Shown here piece by piece: positions 31,438 through 40,375 of a stretch of 64,000 bases of DNA. Both the position numbers and the translations under genes were made by a program. Source of the DNA: Paenibacillus sp. GTDB taxonomy: Bacteria > Bacillota > Bacilli > Paenibacillales > NBRC-103111. Positions within the stretch are counted from its first letter, which is position 1. The number at the start of each line of letters is the position of its first letter. The notes beneath the pieces were generated by a model, which saw nothing but the letters and a program-made list of their open reading frames with translations, was not told where the DNA came from and made no database searches. Where the stretch lies: NCBI GenBank assembly GCA_031180825.1, contig JAPSLM010000008.1, positions 1 to 64,000 of the forward strand. The letters run 5' to 3'.

Positions 31438-34400
31438 ATACCGGACCGATGCGGCGGAAAACCGGGAAACATAAGCGTCCAGCACATGCTTGTGGCACGT
31501 AAACAGCAGCAGCTGGCGGCCCTCGGCTGCCGTCTGCAGCAGCTCCATGCCGTATCCGAGCCGCTCGTCATCGAAATTAACGAACAAATCGTCAATCACG
31601 AGCGGCAGCCGGACCCCGGACGCCGCATATTCGTCCGCGAGCGCGAAGCGGATGCACAGGTACATTTGCTCGGCCGTTCCCCGGCTGAGCGCGGATGCAT
31701 CAAGCAGCTCGCCGTTCGCCTTCTCCGCCAGCACGCGCTGCTCGCCAAGCGGCGCAATCATTCGCGCGAATCGGCCGGACGTCACCTTTTCGAAGTAACG
31801 GGAAGCCCTCTGCATGACGGAGGGCTGTTTTTCGTGTTCGTACAATCGTTTCGTCTGAGCGAACAGTGTTCCGCACATCGAAACCACCGCCCAGCGCTTC
31901 ATCAATTGCCTCAGCTCGGTACGCCGCTCCTCCGCCTGCTGCAGCTTGTCCGCATGATCTCCGCCTTCGGTCAGCCGCTCGATTTCGAAGCGCTTGCGGC
32001 TTTTCGCCTCCCGGCACGCTTCCAGCCGCTCCCGGAGCGCATCCCGCCGTTCCGACAGACGGCTCCGTTCTTCTTCCAGCTCTCCTCCGGCGACGCTCGC
32101 CAGCTTCTCGGCGAGCGGCTTCATCCCCGCGTCTCCTGCCAGCGTCCGGATGGCAAGCTCGTCCTGCCGCAGCTCGCCCAGCAGCTCCTGACGGCGGAGG
32201 TATTGGCGGTGCAGTCGCCGCAGCGTCTCTTCCCCGTCCGCCCGCGCGGCGTCAAGCAGCTCCTGCCGCTTCGCGGCCGTGCGTTCGAGCTGCTGCGCCA
32301 GCAGCGCGAACTGGCGGCTCAGCTCGGCGTGCTGCCGCTCATCCCGCGCCAGCTGCTCCAGCCGCGCGAGCTGCCGGTCGCGGGCGGCCTGCCACGCTTT
32401 CAGCGCCGGGCCAGGCTCCCGCCCGGCCGCTTCGCCGAGCAGCGCGGCCGCCTCCGCGGCAAAGCCCGCGGCGGTGCCCCGCAGCGCCTCGCAGCGCGCG
32501 GCCTGGCGGCGCAGCCGCTGGAGCTGCTGCTGCGCCGCTTCCGCGAGCTGCAGCAGCTCCAGCGCCGCCTCGGCGCTCGCGTCCGCGGGCAGCGTCTGCG
32601 CCTGCAGCCACGCGCGCCAGCGGCGGCGCAGCGGCTCGCCCGCCTGCGCGTGGCGCTCGCGCCGGGCGCGCAGCGCCGCGAGCCGCTCGGCGGCGGCCCG
32701 GCGCCCGGCGTGCCGCGCCTGCCGCGCGCGGAGCTGCCGCTCGAGGGCATCGAGCCACGGCTCGATGTCCTCCGCCGGCAGCGGCAGCGCCCGGCCCGCG
32801 GGCGCGCCGGGCGCGGCGGGCTCGGCCGCGGCGGCGGCAAGGCCCGCCGCAGGCGGCTGCGCCGCATAGCGCGCGAGGCGGCGCAGCTCCGCCGCCAGCG
32901 CGGCCTCGCGCGCAGCGGCTTGCTCGCGCAGCGCCGCAAGCGCAGGCGCTGCCGCAGCGGGCGCAGCGCCGCCCGCGTAAGGGCGGCGGCGCGCAAGCGT
33001 CCAAGCGGCGCCGGCGGCAAGCAGCACGGCGAGCGCCGCGGCAGCCGCAGCCGTCTGCTGCAGCGCGGCCAGTGCGGCGGGCAGCAGCACCGTCAAGGCA
33101 TAGAGTGCATACAGCGGGACGCCGGAAGAGCCGGAACGTCCTTTCTCCGATCCGGCTTGCGCCTCCAAACGGCTCAGCTTCTCACGGTCGCGCTCGCGCT
33201 CCGTCTCGAACCGGACCTCGCGCAGCGCTTCCTTCCATTCATGGAACAAGCGCCTTGCCGTCCGAATCCGGTCCAGCCCTTCTTCCGCCGGCATGCGGTC
33301 GTCATCATCGGGCTGGAAACGCTCCTCTGCCCGGACTCCATCGGGGCTTCCGCCGCGGCCGCGGTCCTCTTCCGACACCGGGCCTTTCCCGGCGCCGCCA
33401 TGATCATCCGCCCCGGATTCGCTTTGCAGCCGCTCGGCTTCGGCCTCCAGCAGCGATTCATTCTGCCGCCAGACGCGCCACTCCTCACGGAAGGCGGACG
33501 CCTCCTCCCGGAGCATAATCGTCGAAGGCAGTCGGTCCAGATGCTCCGCCGTCCATGCCGGATGAATGCGGCGAAGCATCCGCTCCAGCTCCAGTCCGAG
33601 CTGCTCTTCGTCCGCTTCCGCCTCCGCCAGCGTCCGCCTCGCTTCTTCATAGGCCGGCAGCCGGTCCAGCAATGCTTCCAGCGCCGCCCGCCGCTCCAGC
33701 ACCGCGCCTTCCGCGTCCGCTTCCGCCCTTGCCCTCCGCAAGCCTTCCTCCAGGTCGGACAGCGCAAGAGCGACCCGGTCCAGCTCGACCGCGAGCCGCT
33801 CCCGCTCGGCAAGCACCGCTTCCATCCGCGCCAGCGCATCGGCCGGGAACGCCTCCAGCGTCCCGGGCAGCTCCGCCAGCTCGCGGCGCAGCTCCTCCCT
33901 CCGCAGCCAATGCGGCCGGGCGCGGATGCACCGTGCAAGCCAGTCGGCTTCGCGCTGGAGCTTGTCCAGCTCGCGCTCCAGCGTCTCCTGCTCCGCGGCA
34001 AGACGGTTCGCCTCCGCCTCCAGCGCATTGTAGCGCTCCGCCCGGCCGCGGCTTTGGGCAAGCTCCGCTTCCGCCGCCGCCAGCTCCTGCAGCGCCCGGT
34101 TCATCAGCGGCGTGCGGCCGCGCGGGCGGTACAGCTGCTCCAGCTCCTGCGCGAGCTTCTTGTCCGCTCCGCGAATCGCGCTGCCGCTCGCGCCGAGTCC
34201 AGCGCTGTACAGGAAGCTGCTGACCTCGCCCGATTGCAGCGTCCCGAGCTCCTGCAGCTCGGTCAGGCCGAAGGCGAACAGGCTGCGGAACAATTCAGGC
34301 GTAATCCCGCCTAAGAGCGCAGACAGCTCCCGCTCGCCCCCGGACGTTCCGTCCGGAAACGTCACGCGGACGCTGCCGGCCGCAGATCCCCGGCCCCGTC

Positions 34401-34683
34401 CTCCGCTTGGGCGCTCCCACCGTTCAACCCGGTAACGACGGCCTTGCTCGTCGACGAGCGTAATCGCTCCGCCTTGTCCGCCTTCTCCCGGCGCCCCCTT
34501 CCGTTCGGCCGAGCCGCCGCGGGGAAAGCCGAACAGCACATCCCGGATAAAGCCCAGAACGGTGCTTTTCCCCGCTTCATTCGGGCCGTAAAAAAGGGTG
34601 ACCGGGGCATCCGTCAGCCATTCCGCATCGTGCAGCACACCGTAACGGCGGATGTCCAGCCGCTCGATTCTCATTCGCTCCAC
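31420..34683 (-). CDS. yhaN: SbcC/Rad50-like AAA ATPase (YhaN)
   Basis: A large SMC-like ATPase, partner of the YhaO nuclease, probably acting in DNA double-strand-break processing. The 1087-residue product has Walker A FYGPNEAGKSTVLG (about 30-43) at the N-terminus. At the C-terminus are the ABC signature LSRGTAEQMYLC and Walker B PLVIDDLFVNFDD. Long coiled coils lie between. Two hydrophobic helices sit in the middle (about 520-565), as in B. subtilis YhaN, suggesting membrane association. Residues ~540-780 are almost wholly Ala/Arg/Leu/Glu/Gln and their DNA is extremely GC-rich. The start is GTG 34683 (GGAG upstream) or ATG 34674, which overlaps the yhaO stop. Confidence 0.88.
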   Translation of the reverse strand: MERMRIERLDIRRYGVLHDAEWLTDAPVTLFYGPNEAGKSTVLGFIRDVLFGFPRGGSAERKGAPGEGGQGGAITLVDEQGRRYRVERWERPSGGRGRGSAAGSVRVTFPDGTSGGERELSALLGGITPELFRSLFAFGLTELQELGTLQSGEVSSFLYSAGLGASGSAIRGADKKLAQELEQLYRPRGRTPLMNRALQELAAAEAELAQSRGRAERYNALEAEANRLAAEQETLERELDKLQREADWLARCIRARPHWLRREELRRELAELPGTLEAFPADALARMEAVLAERERLAVELDRVALALSDLEEGLRRARAEADAEGAVLERRAALEALLDRLPAYEEARRTLAEAEADEEQLGLELERMLRRIHPAWTAEHLDRLPSTIMLREEASAFREEWRVWRQNESLLEAEAERLQSESGADDHGGAGKGPVSEEDRGRGGSPDGVRAEERFQPDDDDRMPAEEGLDRIRTARRLFHEWKEALREVRFETERERDREKLSRLEAQAGSEKGRSGSSGVPLYALYALTVLLPAALAALQQTAAAAAALAVLLAAGAAWTLARRRPYAGGAAPAAAAPALAALREQAAAREAALAAELRRLARYAAQPPAAGLAAAAAEPAAPGAPAGRALPLPAEDIEPWLDALERQLRARQARHAGRRAAAERLAALRARRERHAQAGEPLRRRWRAWLQAQTLPADASAEAALELLQLAEAAQQQLQRLRRQAARCEALRGTAAGFAAEAAALLGEAAGREPGPALKAWQAARDRQLARLEQLARDERQHAELSRQFALLAQQLERTAAKRQELLDAARADGEETLRRLHRQYLRRQELLGELRQDELAIRTLAGDAGMKPLAEKLASVAGGELEEERSRLSERRDALRERLEACREAKSRKRFEIERLTEGGDHADKLQQAEERRTELRQLMKRWAVVSMCGTLFAQTKRLYEHEKQPSVMQRASRYFEKVTSGRFARMIAPLGEQRVLAEKANGELLDASALSRGTAEQMYLCIRFALADEYAASGVRLPLVIDDLFVNFDDERLGYGMELLQTAAEGRQLLLFTCHKHVLDAYVSRFSAASVRYLSRKS

Positions 34684-35966
34684 CCCGTCTCCGCGCCGCT
34701 ATCGTCCGCCAGCAGATCGATTGCCAGCTCTTCGGCCTCCTGCAGCCATCCGGCCCATTCCTCGGGCCCCAGCTCGCTTAGCAGAGCGGCAAGCTGCGGC
34801 TGCCCGGCGAGCGGCGCCAACGCTTCCGCAGCGAAGGCCGACAGCCGTTCCGGCGATTCTCCTGCCTCCGACGCAAGGCGCAGCAGATCGCCCAGAAAGC
34901 CCGGTTTTGCGGCCAATTCTTCGCGCGAGACAGCCGCTCCGGTCCGATCCTCGATGCTCTCGATCCAGAGCGCTTCCCCGCCGAAGGCGGCGCTCTCTCT
35001 CAGCGCGGACGCCAGCCCCGCGAGCCATCCGCTGCGGCGCACCGCTGCATGAAGCGGCCCGCGCCCGGTCAGCGACAGGCGCGCCAGAACCGCGCGTCCG
35101 TCCGCGGCCGCACAGGTCGCCTCCAGCTCCTCCTCCAGCGCATCCTTCAGCTGCTGCTCCGTCTCCAGACCGGCTATGGACAGCTCCCGGACCTCCCAGC
35201 GCACGTCGTCCAGCGGCTGAAACCGCAGCCGCGTTTCGCCGCCTGCCGCCACGTCGACCACATAGCAGCCGCGAGGGCCGGTTTCCCGGACGTGACGGCC
35301 CTGCAGATTGCCAGGATACACCACCCATGGCCGCTCATGCAGCACCCGGCGCGAATGAATATGGCCGAGCGCCCAATAATCCGCCTGCCCGCCCGTCAAA
35401 TCCCGCAGGCTGCATGGCGCATAATTGTCGTGCCCCGCATCGCCGTCCACGTTCGCATGCAGCACTCCGATGTGATACAGCCCATCGTTATGCCGGACAA
35501 AGCCCGGCGTCAAATTGTCCGTCACCGCGGAACGGCCGAACGAGATGCCCGATACCCGCGCAATCGGCTCGCCGTCCCGCGCCCGGACGACGACGCTCTC
35601 GACTTCGTCGCTCCCGAATACTTTTACCGTATCCGGCCAGCGCAGCTTCGCGCTGTAACCGTCGTGCAGCGGATCGTGATTTCCATGAACGACAAAGGCG
35701 GGCACCCCGTGTCCCGCCAACGTTTCCAAAGCTTGTTGAAACCGCAGCTGAGCGCGCAGCGAACGGTCTTTCGCATCGTAGATGTCGCCGCTGACGACGA
35801 CAAAATCCGCCTGCTCGCGAACCGCCAGGTCAACGAGCCGGTCGAGCGCCGTGAACGTCGATGCCTTCACCCGCTCCCTTAGCCCGTCCGGCAGACCGGA
35901 CAATCCCCGAAACGGACTGTCCAGGTGCAGGTCGGCCGCATGAATAAACCGAAACCCCCGCGTCAT
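34671..35966 (-). CDS. yhaO: DNA repair exonuclease, SbcD/Mre11-like (YhaO)
   Basis: A 431-residue metallophosphoesterase that pairs with YhaN as SbcD does with SbcC. All metal-binding blocks are visible: HAADLHLDSPF (9-19), VVSGDIYD (about 60), VHGNHDPLHDG (about 93), GVLHANVDGD (about 168) and WALGHIHSRRVL (about 200). The C-terminal ~170 residues form the capping/helical part that binds the ATPase. The gene overlaps yhaN by up to 13 nt, so the two are coupled. Confidence 0.92.
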   Translation of the reverse strand: MTRGFRFIHAADLHLDSPFRGLSGLPDGLRERVKASTFTALDRLVDLAVREQADFVVVSGDIYDAKDRSLRAQLRFQQALETLAGHGVPAFVVHGNHDPLHDGYSAKLRWPDTVKVFGSDEVESVVVRARDGEPIARVSGISFGRSAVTDNLTPGFVRHNDGLYHIGVLHANVDGDAGHDNYAPCSLRDLTGGQADYWALGHIHSRRVLHERPWVVYPGNLQGRHVRETGPRGCYVVDVAAGGETRLRFQPLDDVRWEVRELSIAGLETEQQLKDALEEELEATCAAADGRAVLARLSLTGRGPLHAAVRRSGWLAGLASALRESAAFGGEALWIESIEDRTGAAVSREELAAKPGFLGDLLRLASEAGESPERLSAFAAEALAPLAGQPQLAALLSELGPEEWAGWLQEAEELAIDLLADDSGAETGWSE

Positions 35967-36068
35967 TTCCGAATCCTCCGTCCTTGTCCCGTTAGCTTGG
36001 CGTTGCCTTGAATCACAGGCCCGGCAGCCGGGCGATCCCGCAGGACCGCCCGCACTCCGGCCTAAGCC

Positions 36069-37208
36069 CTACTCCGCCGGCGGCGACTTGCGGTACGTCC
36101 GGTAGACGTTTCTGAGCTGCTGGACGACGCGGGTCATCGAGTACGTCTTGAGCGCCTTCTCCAGCGCCACACGCGACAGCTGATACCGGTACATCGGATC
36201 CCCGATCACCTTCTCCAGCGCCGTGGCCAGCGCTTGCACGTCATCGACCGGAACCAGCAAGCCGTTGCTGCCGTGCTCGATCTGCTCGGCAATGCCGCCG
36301 ACGTTCGTGCCGACAACGGCCAGACCGCAGAGCGCCGCCTCCGCAAACACCGAACCGAACGCTTCCGCCCGCGAAGGCAGGACAAAAACGTCAAAAAACG
36401 GCATAAAGTCTTCCGGGTGAAGCATATAGCCGTAAAAAATCGTTTCCTCGTATATCCCGAGCCGCTGCGCGAGCTCCTCCAGCTCCGCACGGATCGGCCC
36501 GTCGCCGATCAGATGCAGCACGAACGGCAGCCCCCGGCGTTTCAGCTCCGCGCAAGCATGCAGCAGCGTATCGAGCCCTTTGGCAGGCACCAGCCGGCAA
36601 ACGGAGATCAGCTGCGGCACTTGATTTTCGTGATGGACCGGGCGAAACCGCTTCTCGTCGAAGCCGTTCGGGATGACCCCGATCCGCTCCGGCTCCTGCA
36701 CGTACTCGGACAAGTAATGCTTGAACGAGTTGGACACCGTAATCAGCTGGTCCGCCTTTTCCTCCAGCTCGCGGTAAAGCGAGGTCAGAAAGGCATGCTC
36801 CGGGCCTTCTGCCGAAATTTTGCCGTTCAGCACAAGCTCGCGCTCATAGCTGGAGTGGACCGTCATGATCAGCGGCGTGTCCGGAAACAGCTGCTTCATG
36901 ACCAGGCCCGCAATCGGATGGTGGGCGTGGATCAAATCGTACGCCGATTGGATCCGCAGCTTCGTCCACCAGATATAATCCTTCATCGTCTGTATGTATT
37001 TATCGACCACCGGATGGCCGGCATACGGCTCCCAGTCGAACGTAGAGAAACGAATTTCTCCGGCGCCTTTGCCGCGCACCCGCTTGGGCAGCGAAAAAAG
37101 CTCCATCTCCCAGCCCCGCTTGTTGAAGCGGTCAAGCATGAAAGGAACCATGGAAGAAACCCCGCCAGGCTGTTCCGGCGGAAAAAATAACGCTTGAAGA
37201 ATACGCAT
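36069..37208 (-). CDS. GT4-family glycosyltransferase
   Basis: A retaining GT-B glycosyltransferase of 379 residues. N-terminal marks are FPPEQPGGVSSMVPFM and the HAHHPIAGL helix region. C-terminal marks are SVCRLVPAKGLDTLL and the EX7E nucleotide-sugar signature in AEAFGSVFAEAALCGLAVVG (about 290-300). Likely transfers a sugar to a cell-surface or lipid acceptor; the acceptor is unknown. The ATG at 37208 is chosen for GAGGTGG upstream; the frame stays open 43 codons further without a site. Confidence 0.88.
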   Translation of the reverse strand: MRILQALFFPPEQPGGVSSMVPFMLDRFNKRGWEMELFSLPKRVRGKGAGEIRFSTFDWEPYAGHPVVDKYIQTMKDYIWWTKLRIQSAYDLIHAHHPIAGLVMKQLFPDTPLIMTVHSSYERELVLNGKISAEGPEHAFLTSLYRELEEKADQLITVSNSFKHYLSEYVQEPERIGVIPNGFDEKRFRPVHHENQVPQLISVCRLVPAKGLDTLLHACAELKRRGLPFVLHLIGDGPIRAELEELAQRLGIYEETIFYGYMLHPEDFMPFFDVFVLPSRAEAFGSVFAEAALCGLAVVGTNVGGIAEQIEHGSNGLLVPVDDVQALATALEKVIGDPMYRYQLSRVALEKALKTYSMTRVVQQLRNVYRTYRKSPPAE

Positions 37209-37372
37209 CCTACCCACCTCGGCCTCTCCCGTTGTTCGCGAAACGCCAGGGCGCTTCGTCACTACCATCCTAACAGTTCCGGAATGCGACGACAAGACTT
37301 CCCAAAACGAATATATGTTTGGTATAATCAGTACCATGCACCCGTTGACAAAGTGAGGCTTTCGCGCGTTTC

Positions 37373-38515
37373 ATGAACAATCAGACGATTTGGGATTTGA
37401 TCTTCGGACCGACCGGTTCGATCTTTATTCACTCGATGCTGCTCGTCATCATTCTGCTGACGTTCCTCGTCTCATTCCGGCTGCTGCTGACCCGCCGCAA
37501 GATCGGTTATTTATCCATGGTCATTGCGCTTTTTATCCTGTTCGTCCAACACGCCCAGCTCATTGGAAAAACCTTGGCTCACGACCTCACCCCCGTCCAG
37601 GAATTTACCGCTCTGCTGATCAAGCTGCTTGCCTTCGTCATGTTCAACATCGGCATTTACCAGCTCTATAACACAACCCGCAAGCGGGATTTCGCCGTCT
37701 TCACCTTCTTTCTCCTGATGACCGCCGCCGTCTCGGTGACGTACTGGTTTGCACCGGCCTGGCTTCAGGGCAGCGAGGATCAGTCCAAATTGCTTCGTCC
37801 GCTCGGCATGGAGCTGTACTTGTTTTTGCTGCTGTTTTTGAGCTTCCTGCTCGTGAACTCCCGCATCGGACAAAACGGAAAGTATCAGCTGATGCTGACC
37901 GTTTATTTTACGACCCACACGATACATATGGCTAACGTATATTTATTTGACAGCAAGCAGAACATCCTGAAATTTCTGGAGCAGACGATTCCGTTCGTTT
38001 TTCACATCGTTCTGTTCCTGTTTATTTTCGAGCGGGTCATCGAGATCATGCAGGCCATTTACAACTCCTCCATCACCGACGGGCTTACGAAGCTGTACAA
38101 CCGGAAGTATTTCTGCAACCGCGTCGCTCAATATGTGCAGCAGCGGGCGCCGGTATCGGTCATTTTCAGCGATATCGACAACTTCAAGAAGCTCAACGAT
38201 ACGAAAGGCCACCATATGGGGGATCAGGTGCTGAAGCAAGTAGCCCAGATTGTACAGGAAGAAACGGAGGATTCCGGAATTTGCGGACGCTATGGCGGGG
38301 AAGAAATGGTCGTGCTGGTTACGGACCCGGAAGTCGATGCCGCGGGCTTGTCGGAGCGTATCCGAAGCCGGGTGGAGACGGAGACCATCGTGACGGTAAG
38401 CATGGGCTACAGTTTACTCAAAAAAGGGGTAAGTGCGGAGGAATTGATCAAGCAGGCGGATGAAGCGATGTACCGGGCCAAGACGACCGGCAAAAACAAA
38501 GTCGTCGGCTTCTAA
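37373..38515 (+). CDS. Membrane-bound diguanylate cyclase (GGDEF domain)
   Basis: Makes cyclic di-GMP from two GTP. The 380-residue protein has about six to seven N-terminal membrane helices (residues 15-225), then a GGDEF domain beginning DGLTKLYNRKYF (about 238). The metal-binding strand is VIFSDIDNFKKLND and the active-site loop is RYGGEEMV. The signature is therefore GGEEM rather than GGDEF/GGEEF; the acidic pair is intact, so activity is likely. No RxxD inhibitory site is evident before the loop. A TATAAT near 37320 is a possible promoter. Divergent from the GT4 gene. Confidence 0.88.
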   Translation: MNNQTIWDLIFGPTGSIFIHSMLLVIILLTFLVSFRLLLTRRKIGYLSMVIALFILFVQHAQLIGKTLAHDLTPVQEFTALLIKLLAFVMFNIGIYQLYNTTRKRDFAVFTFFLLMTAAVSVTYWFAPAWLQGSEDQSKLLRPLGMELYLFLLLFLSFLLVNSRIGQNGKYQLMLTVYFTTHTIHMANVYLFDSKQNILKFLEQTIPFVFHIVLFLFIFERVIEIMQAIYNSSITDGLTKLYNRKYFCNRVAQYVQQRAPVSVIFSDIDNFKKLNDTKGHHMGDQVLKQVAQIVQEETEDSGICGRYGGEEMVVLVTDPEVDAAGLSERIRSRVETETIVTVSMGYSLLKKGVSAEELIKQADEAMYRAKTTGKNKVVGF

Positions 38516-38581
38516 GCCGACGCCGGTCCGTACGCTCTCGGAAGAAAGGCGGGAAGCCGGCTTCCCGCTTCTGTCGCAGGT

Positions 38582-38788
38582 CTATTCGATGGTGAACAAT
38601 TCCTCCAGAGGCTGCTCCAAAAGATCGCTTAGCTTCTTCGCCGTGCCCGGGCCGACAGCCTTGACCGATCGTTCCAGCAAGCTGATATAAGCATAGCTCA
38701 AGCCCGAGAGCTGGGCCAGGTCCCGCTGTGTCATTCCTTTCACGATCCGGGCTCGTACGATCGCATTCGTTTTGGCTTTAATTTTCAT
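38582..38788 (-). CDS. Small XRE-family HTH regulator
   Basis: A 68-residue protein that is little more than a helix-turn-helix (KTNAIVRARIVKGMTQRDLA, then QLSGLSYAYISLLERSVKAV). It resembles Cro/Xre-type repressors. The ATG at 38788 follows GGGAGGACC. Its promoter lies inside the AT-rich operator repeat at 38844..38943, so it probably regulates itself and the divergent small gene. It marks the left edge of the accessory island. Confidence 0.8.
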   Translation of the reverse strand: MKIKAKTNAIVRARIVKGMTQRDLAQLSGLSYAYISLLERSVKAVGPGTAKKLSDLLEQPLEELFTIE

Positions 38789-38828
38789 TCTGCGGTCCTC
38801 CCCCCTTGCTGAACAAAAACTCACTACC

Positions 38829-38858
38829 ATTATACATCAAATTAATTTACTTTTGCAA
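38829..38858 (-). promoter_or_regulatory. Promoter of the small XRE gene
   Basis: On the minus strand TTGCAA (38853..38858), an 18-bp spacer and a perfect TATAAT (complement of 38829..38834) point toward the XRE gene. The -35 overlaps the left end of the operator repeat. Confidence 0.55.
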
Positions 38859-38943
38859 CCAGTTATGTTTACTATTGTTAAATTAACTTTATTTGTGCTT
38901 TCTGTTTTTTACTGTTAATACATGGATATTCACCGTTATTTAC
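38844..38943 (+). repeat. Operator/promoter repeat, copy A
   Basis: A 100-bp AT-rich block matching 40227..40326 at about 86 of 100 positions by my count, without gaps. Shared elements are AATTTACTTTT, TTATGTTTACT, TTAAATTAACTTTATTTGT, ACTGTTAATA and GATATTCACCG. In copy A the palindrome GTTAAATTAAC is perfect. A rightward promoter (TTGTGC-17-TAATAC) points to the small peptide gene, while the leftward XRE promoter overlaps the other end. It looks like a divergent operator region bound by the XRE protein(s). Confidence 0.75.
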
Positions 38944-39182
38944 CTGGCCTGTTTTTCTTGTTTTTTCTGCTTTTTCTGCCCTCCTGCAACTTTAGGAATT
39001 TACATAATAGTTACGTTTAACTGTATTTTAGGGATGATGCAATTCCGAACAATCAAATGACAGGCCAACTTAGTCCCAATGCTCATAATATGGAAAAAAG
39101 AGTTGGTATGGCATGAACTCCCTGCTGATGCGCGGAAACTGCATTATCGTTTGGGGGTCAAGCCTTCATCAAAGGCGGAACC

Positions 39183-39470
39183 TTGTTGAATAAGGCGATA
39201 AACAGACAAGGCCTCATGTACCAGAATGCCGATGATCCCACGGTAAACGCGTTCGCGGCAGGGGTTTTGGTCATCGTAGGCGCGGGAGTTTATAACTATG
39301 CGGCCGTAGTTCATACTGCGGCGGCAGGCATTCAGGTGGTGGCGGGATTTGCTTATTGGGTTTATAACAAAGTAAAATTTTGGCCTAAAGAGGAAATGAC
39401 TGCCTCTTCTCAGCTTGAAAAAGAATTATTTGTAAATAAAGTTATTGACAGACTTTCTAGTTATCGGTAA
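39183..39470 (+). CDS. Small hydrophobic peptide, possibly bacteriocin- or toxin-like
   Basis: A 95-residue frame from a TTG with AAAGGCGG upstream. The middle is a hydrophobic Ala/Val/Gly-rich hairpin (FAAGVLVIVGAGVYNYAAVV, then HTAAAGIQVVAGFAYWVYNK), followed by a charged amphipathic tail. Such a composition is seen in membrane-active peptides and holins, but I recognise no family. Upstream sequence (39057..39182) encodes plausible peptide in shifting frames (MTGQLSPNAHNMEKRVGMA; HELPADARKLHYRLGVKP), so the true N-terminus may lie upstream and be broken by frameshifts. It is flanked by two XRE genes and a PH-domain membrane protein. Confidence 0.45.
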   Translation: MLNKAINRQGLMYQNADDPTVNAFAAGVLVIVGAGVYNYAAVVHTAAAGIQVVAGFAYWVYNKVKFWPKEEMTASSQLEKELFVNKVIDRLSSYR

Positions 39471-39506
39471 GTTAAACGTAACAGTTTAAAATCCGTGGTC
39501 TGCCGG

Positions 39507-39552
39507 GATCGGGGGCATTTCCGTATGCTCCCCGATCTTGCTGTTGTTTTTT
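39507..39552 (+). terminator. Hairpin after the small peptide gene
   Basis: GATCGGGG (39507..39514) pairs with CCCCGATC (39530..39537), followed by a broken T run (TTGCTGTTGTTTTTTC). A moderate terminator between the peptide gene and the PH-domain gene. Confidence 0.5.
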
Positions 39553-39595
39553 CTGTGCAGGGAAATGCAGGCGAAAACATAAGGGAGGGAACCAG

Positions 39596-40027
39596 ATGCG
39601 TTTTGAACCCCAAAGGGACACAGCGTTTGCGTTCATGATGGGCCTCGTTGTTCTGCTTCTGCTGGCCGTTATCGTTGCCATTTGGTTTGCTCCAGCGACG
39701 CTTGGAGAAAAAATTCCGTTGATTTTGGTTGTTATGGTGTTGGAAACGTTTTTCTTGCTGGTTTGGTATAATACCTATTACGTCATAACAGACACGCATG
39801 TCATTATTGTGCTCGGTATTTTTAAAAGTAAAATTCCGCTGGACTCGATCACGTCCGTAACAAGAACAAAAACGCTGCTGGCGGGACCGGCCTTTTCCAC
39901 GAACCGGCTCAGTATCCAATATAACAACGGAATGAGCTTTGCGCACGCTGCGCCAAAAGACCGGGAAGCGTTTGTATCCGCGCTGCGAGCGCACTTTTCG
40001 GACCGCATCCCGATTAAGCTGGATTAA
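39596..40027 (+). CDS. PH-domain membrane protein
   Basis: A 143-residue protein with two N-terminal membrane helices (FAFMMGLVVLLLLAVIVAIW; ILVVMVLETFFLLVWY). A bacterial PH-like domain of the YyaB/DUF1200 kind follows (YYVITDTHVIIVLGIFKSKI, PLDSITSVTRTKT, NNGMSFAHAAPKDREAF). The ATG has AGGGAGGG upstream. Function of these proteins is mostly unknown. Its place between a hydrophobic peptide gene and XRE regulators makes an immunity or membrane-protection role conceivable, but that is inference only. Confidence 0.7.
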   Translation: MRFEPQRDTAFAFMMGLVVLLLLAVIVAIWFAPATLGEKIPLILVVMVLETFFLLVWYNTYYVITDTHVIIVLGIFKSKIPLDSITSVTRTKTLLAGPAFSTNRLSIQYNNGMSFAHAAPKDREAFVSALRAHFSDRIPIKLD

Positions 40028-40070
40028 GCCGGAGATGCAAACCAATTTAAGCTAAATCCAAGTATGAAGT

Positions 40071-40102
40071 CTTCAGGTGTCGAACTGAAGATTTCTTTTT
40101 TT
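40071..40102 (+). terminator. Terminator of the PH-domain gene
   Basis: CTTCAG (40071..40076) pairs with CTGAAG (40085..40090), followed by ATTTCTTTTTTT. It is about 45 nt past the stop. Confidence 0.75.
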
Positions 40103-40226
40103 ATTAGACTTTCCACATTTTCGGCATTCCTTTCAGTTGAAACTTTTTCTTTATTTGCTTTGATGCTATTATAAAATTTATGGGGATTGGCTAAAAAAAA
40201 CCACTACCCATACATACATCATTTCT

Positions 40227-40326
40227 AATTTACTTTTTCTATCGTTTATGTTTACTTTTATTAAATTAACTTTATTTGTACTTCCTATTTTTAACTGTTA
40301 ATATATAGATATTCACCGTGATTTAC
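40227..40326 (+). repeat. Operator/promoter repeat, copy B
   Basis: Direct copy of the 38844..38943 block, 1383 bp away. The rightward promoter elements are kept (TTGTAC, then TTAATAT about 16-17 bp later) and now face the second XRE gene at 40376. The leftward -10 of copy A is degraded here. The same operator in front of two XRE genes suggests cross-regulation or a duplication. Confidence 0.75.
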
Positions 40327-40375
40327 TTATTCTGTTTCTTGCTTTGCCATTATTTCAATAATGTGGGTGTGTGCG

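Noticed and set aside
31486..34314. Long plus-strand open frames (about 940 and 550 codons) opposite yhaN
   Set aside because: They arise from the extreme GC content of yhaN; products are Arg/Pro/Ala low-complexity without start signals.
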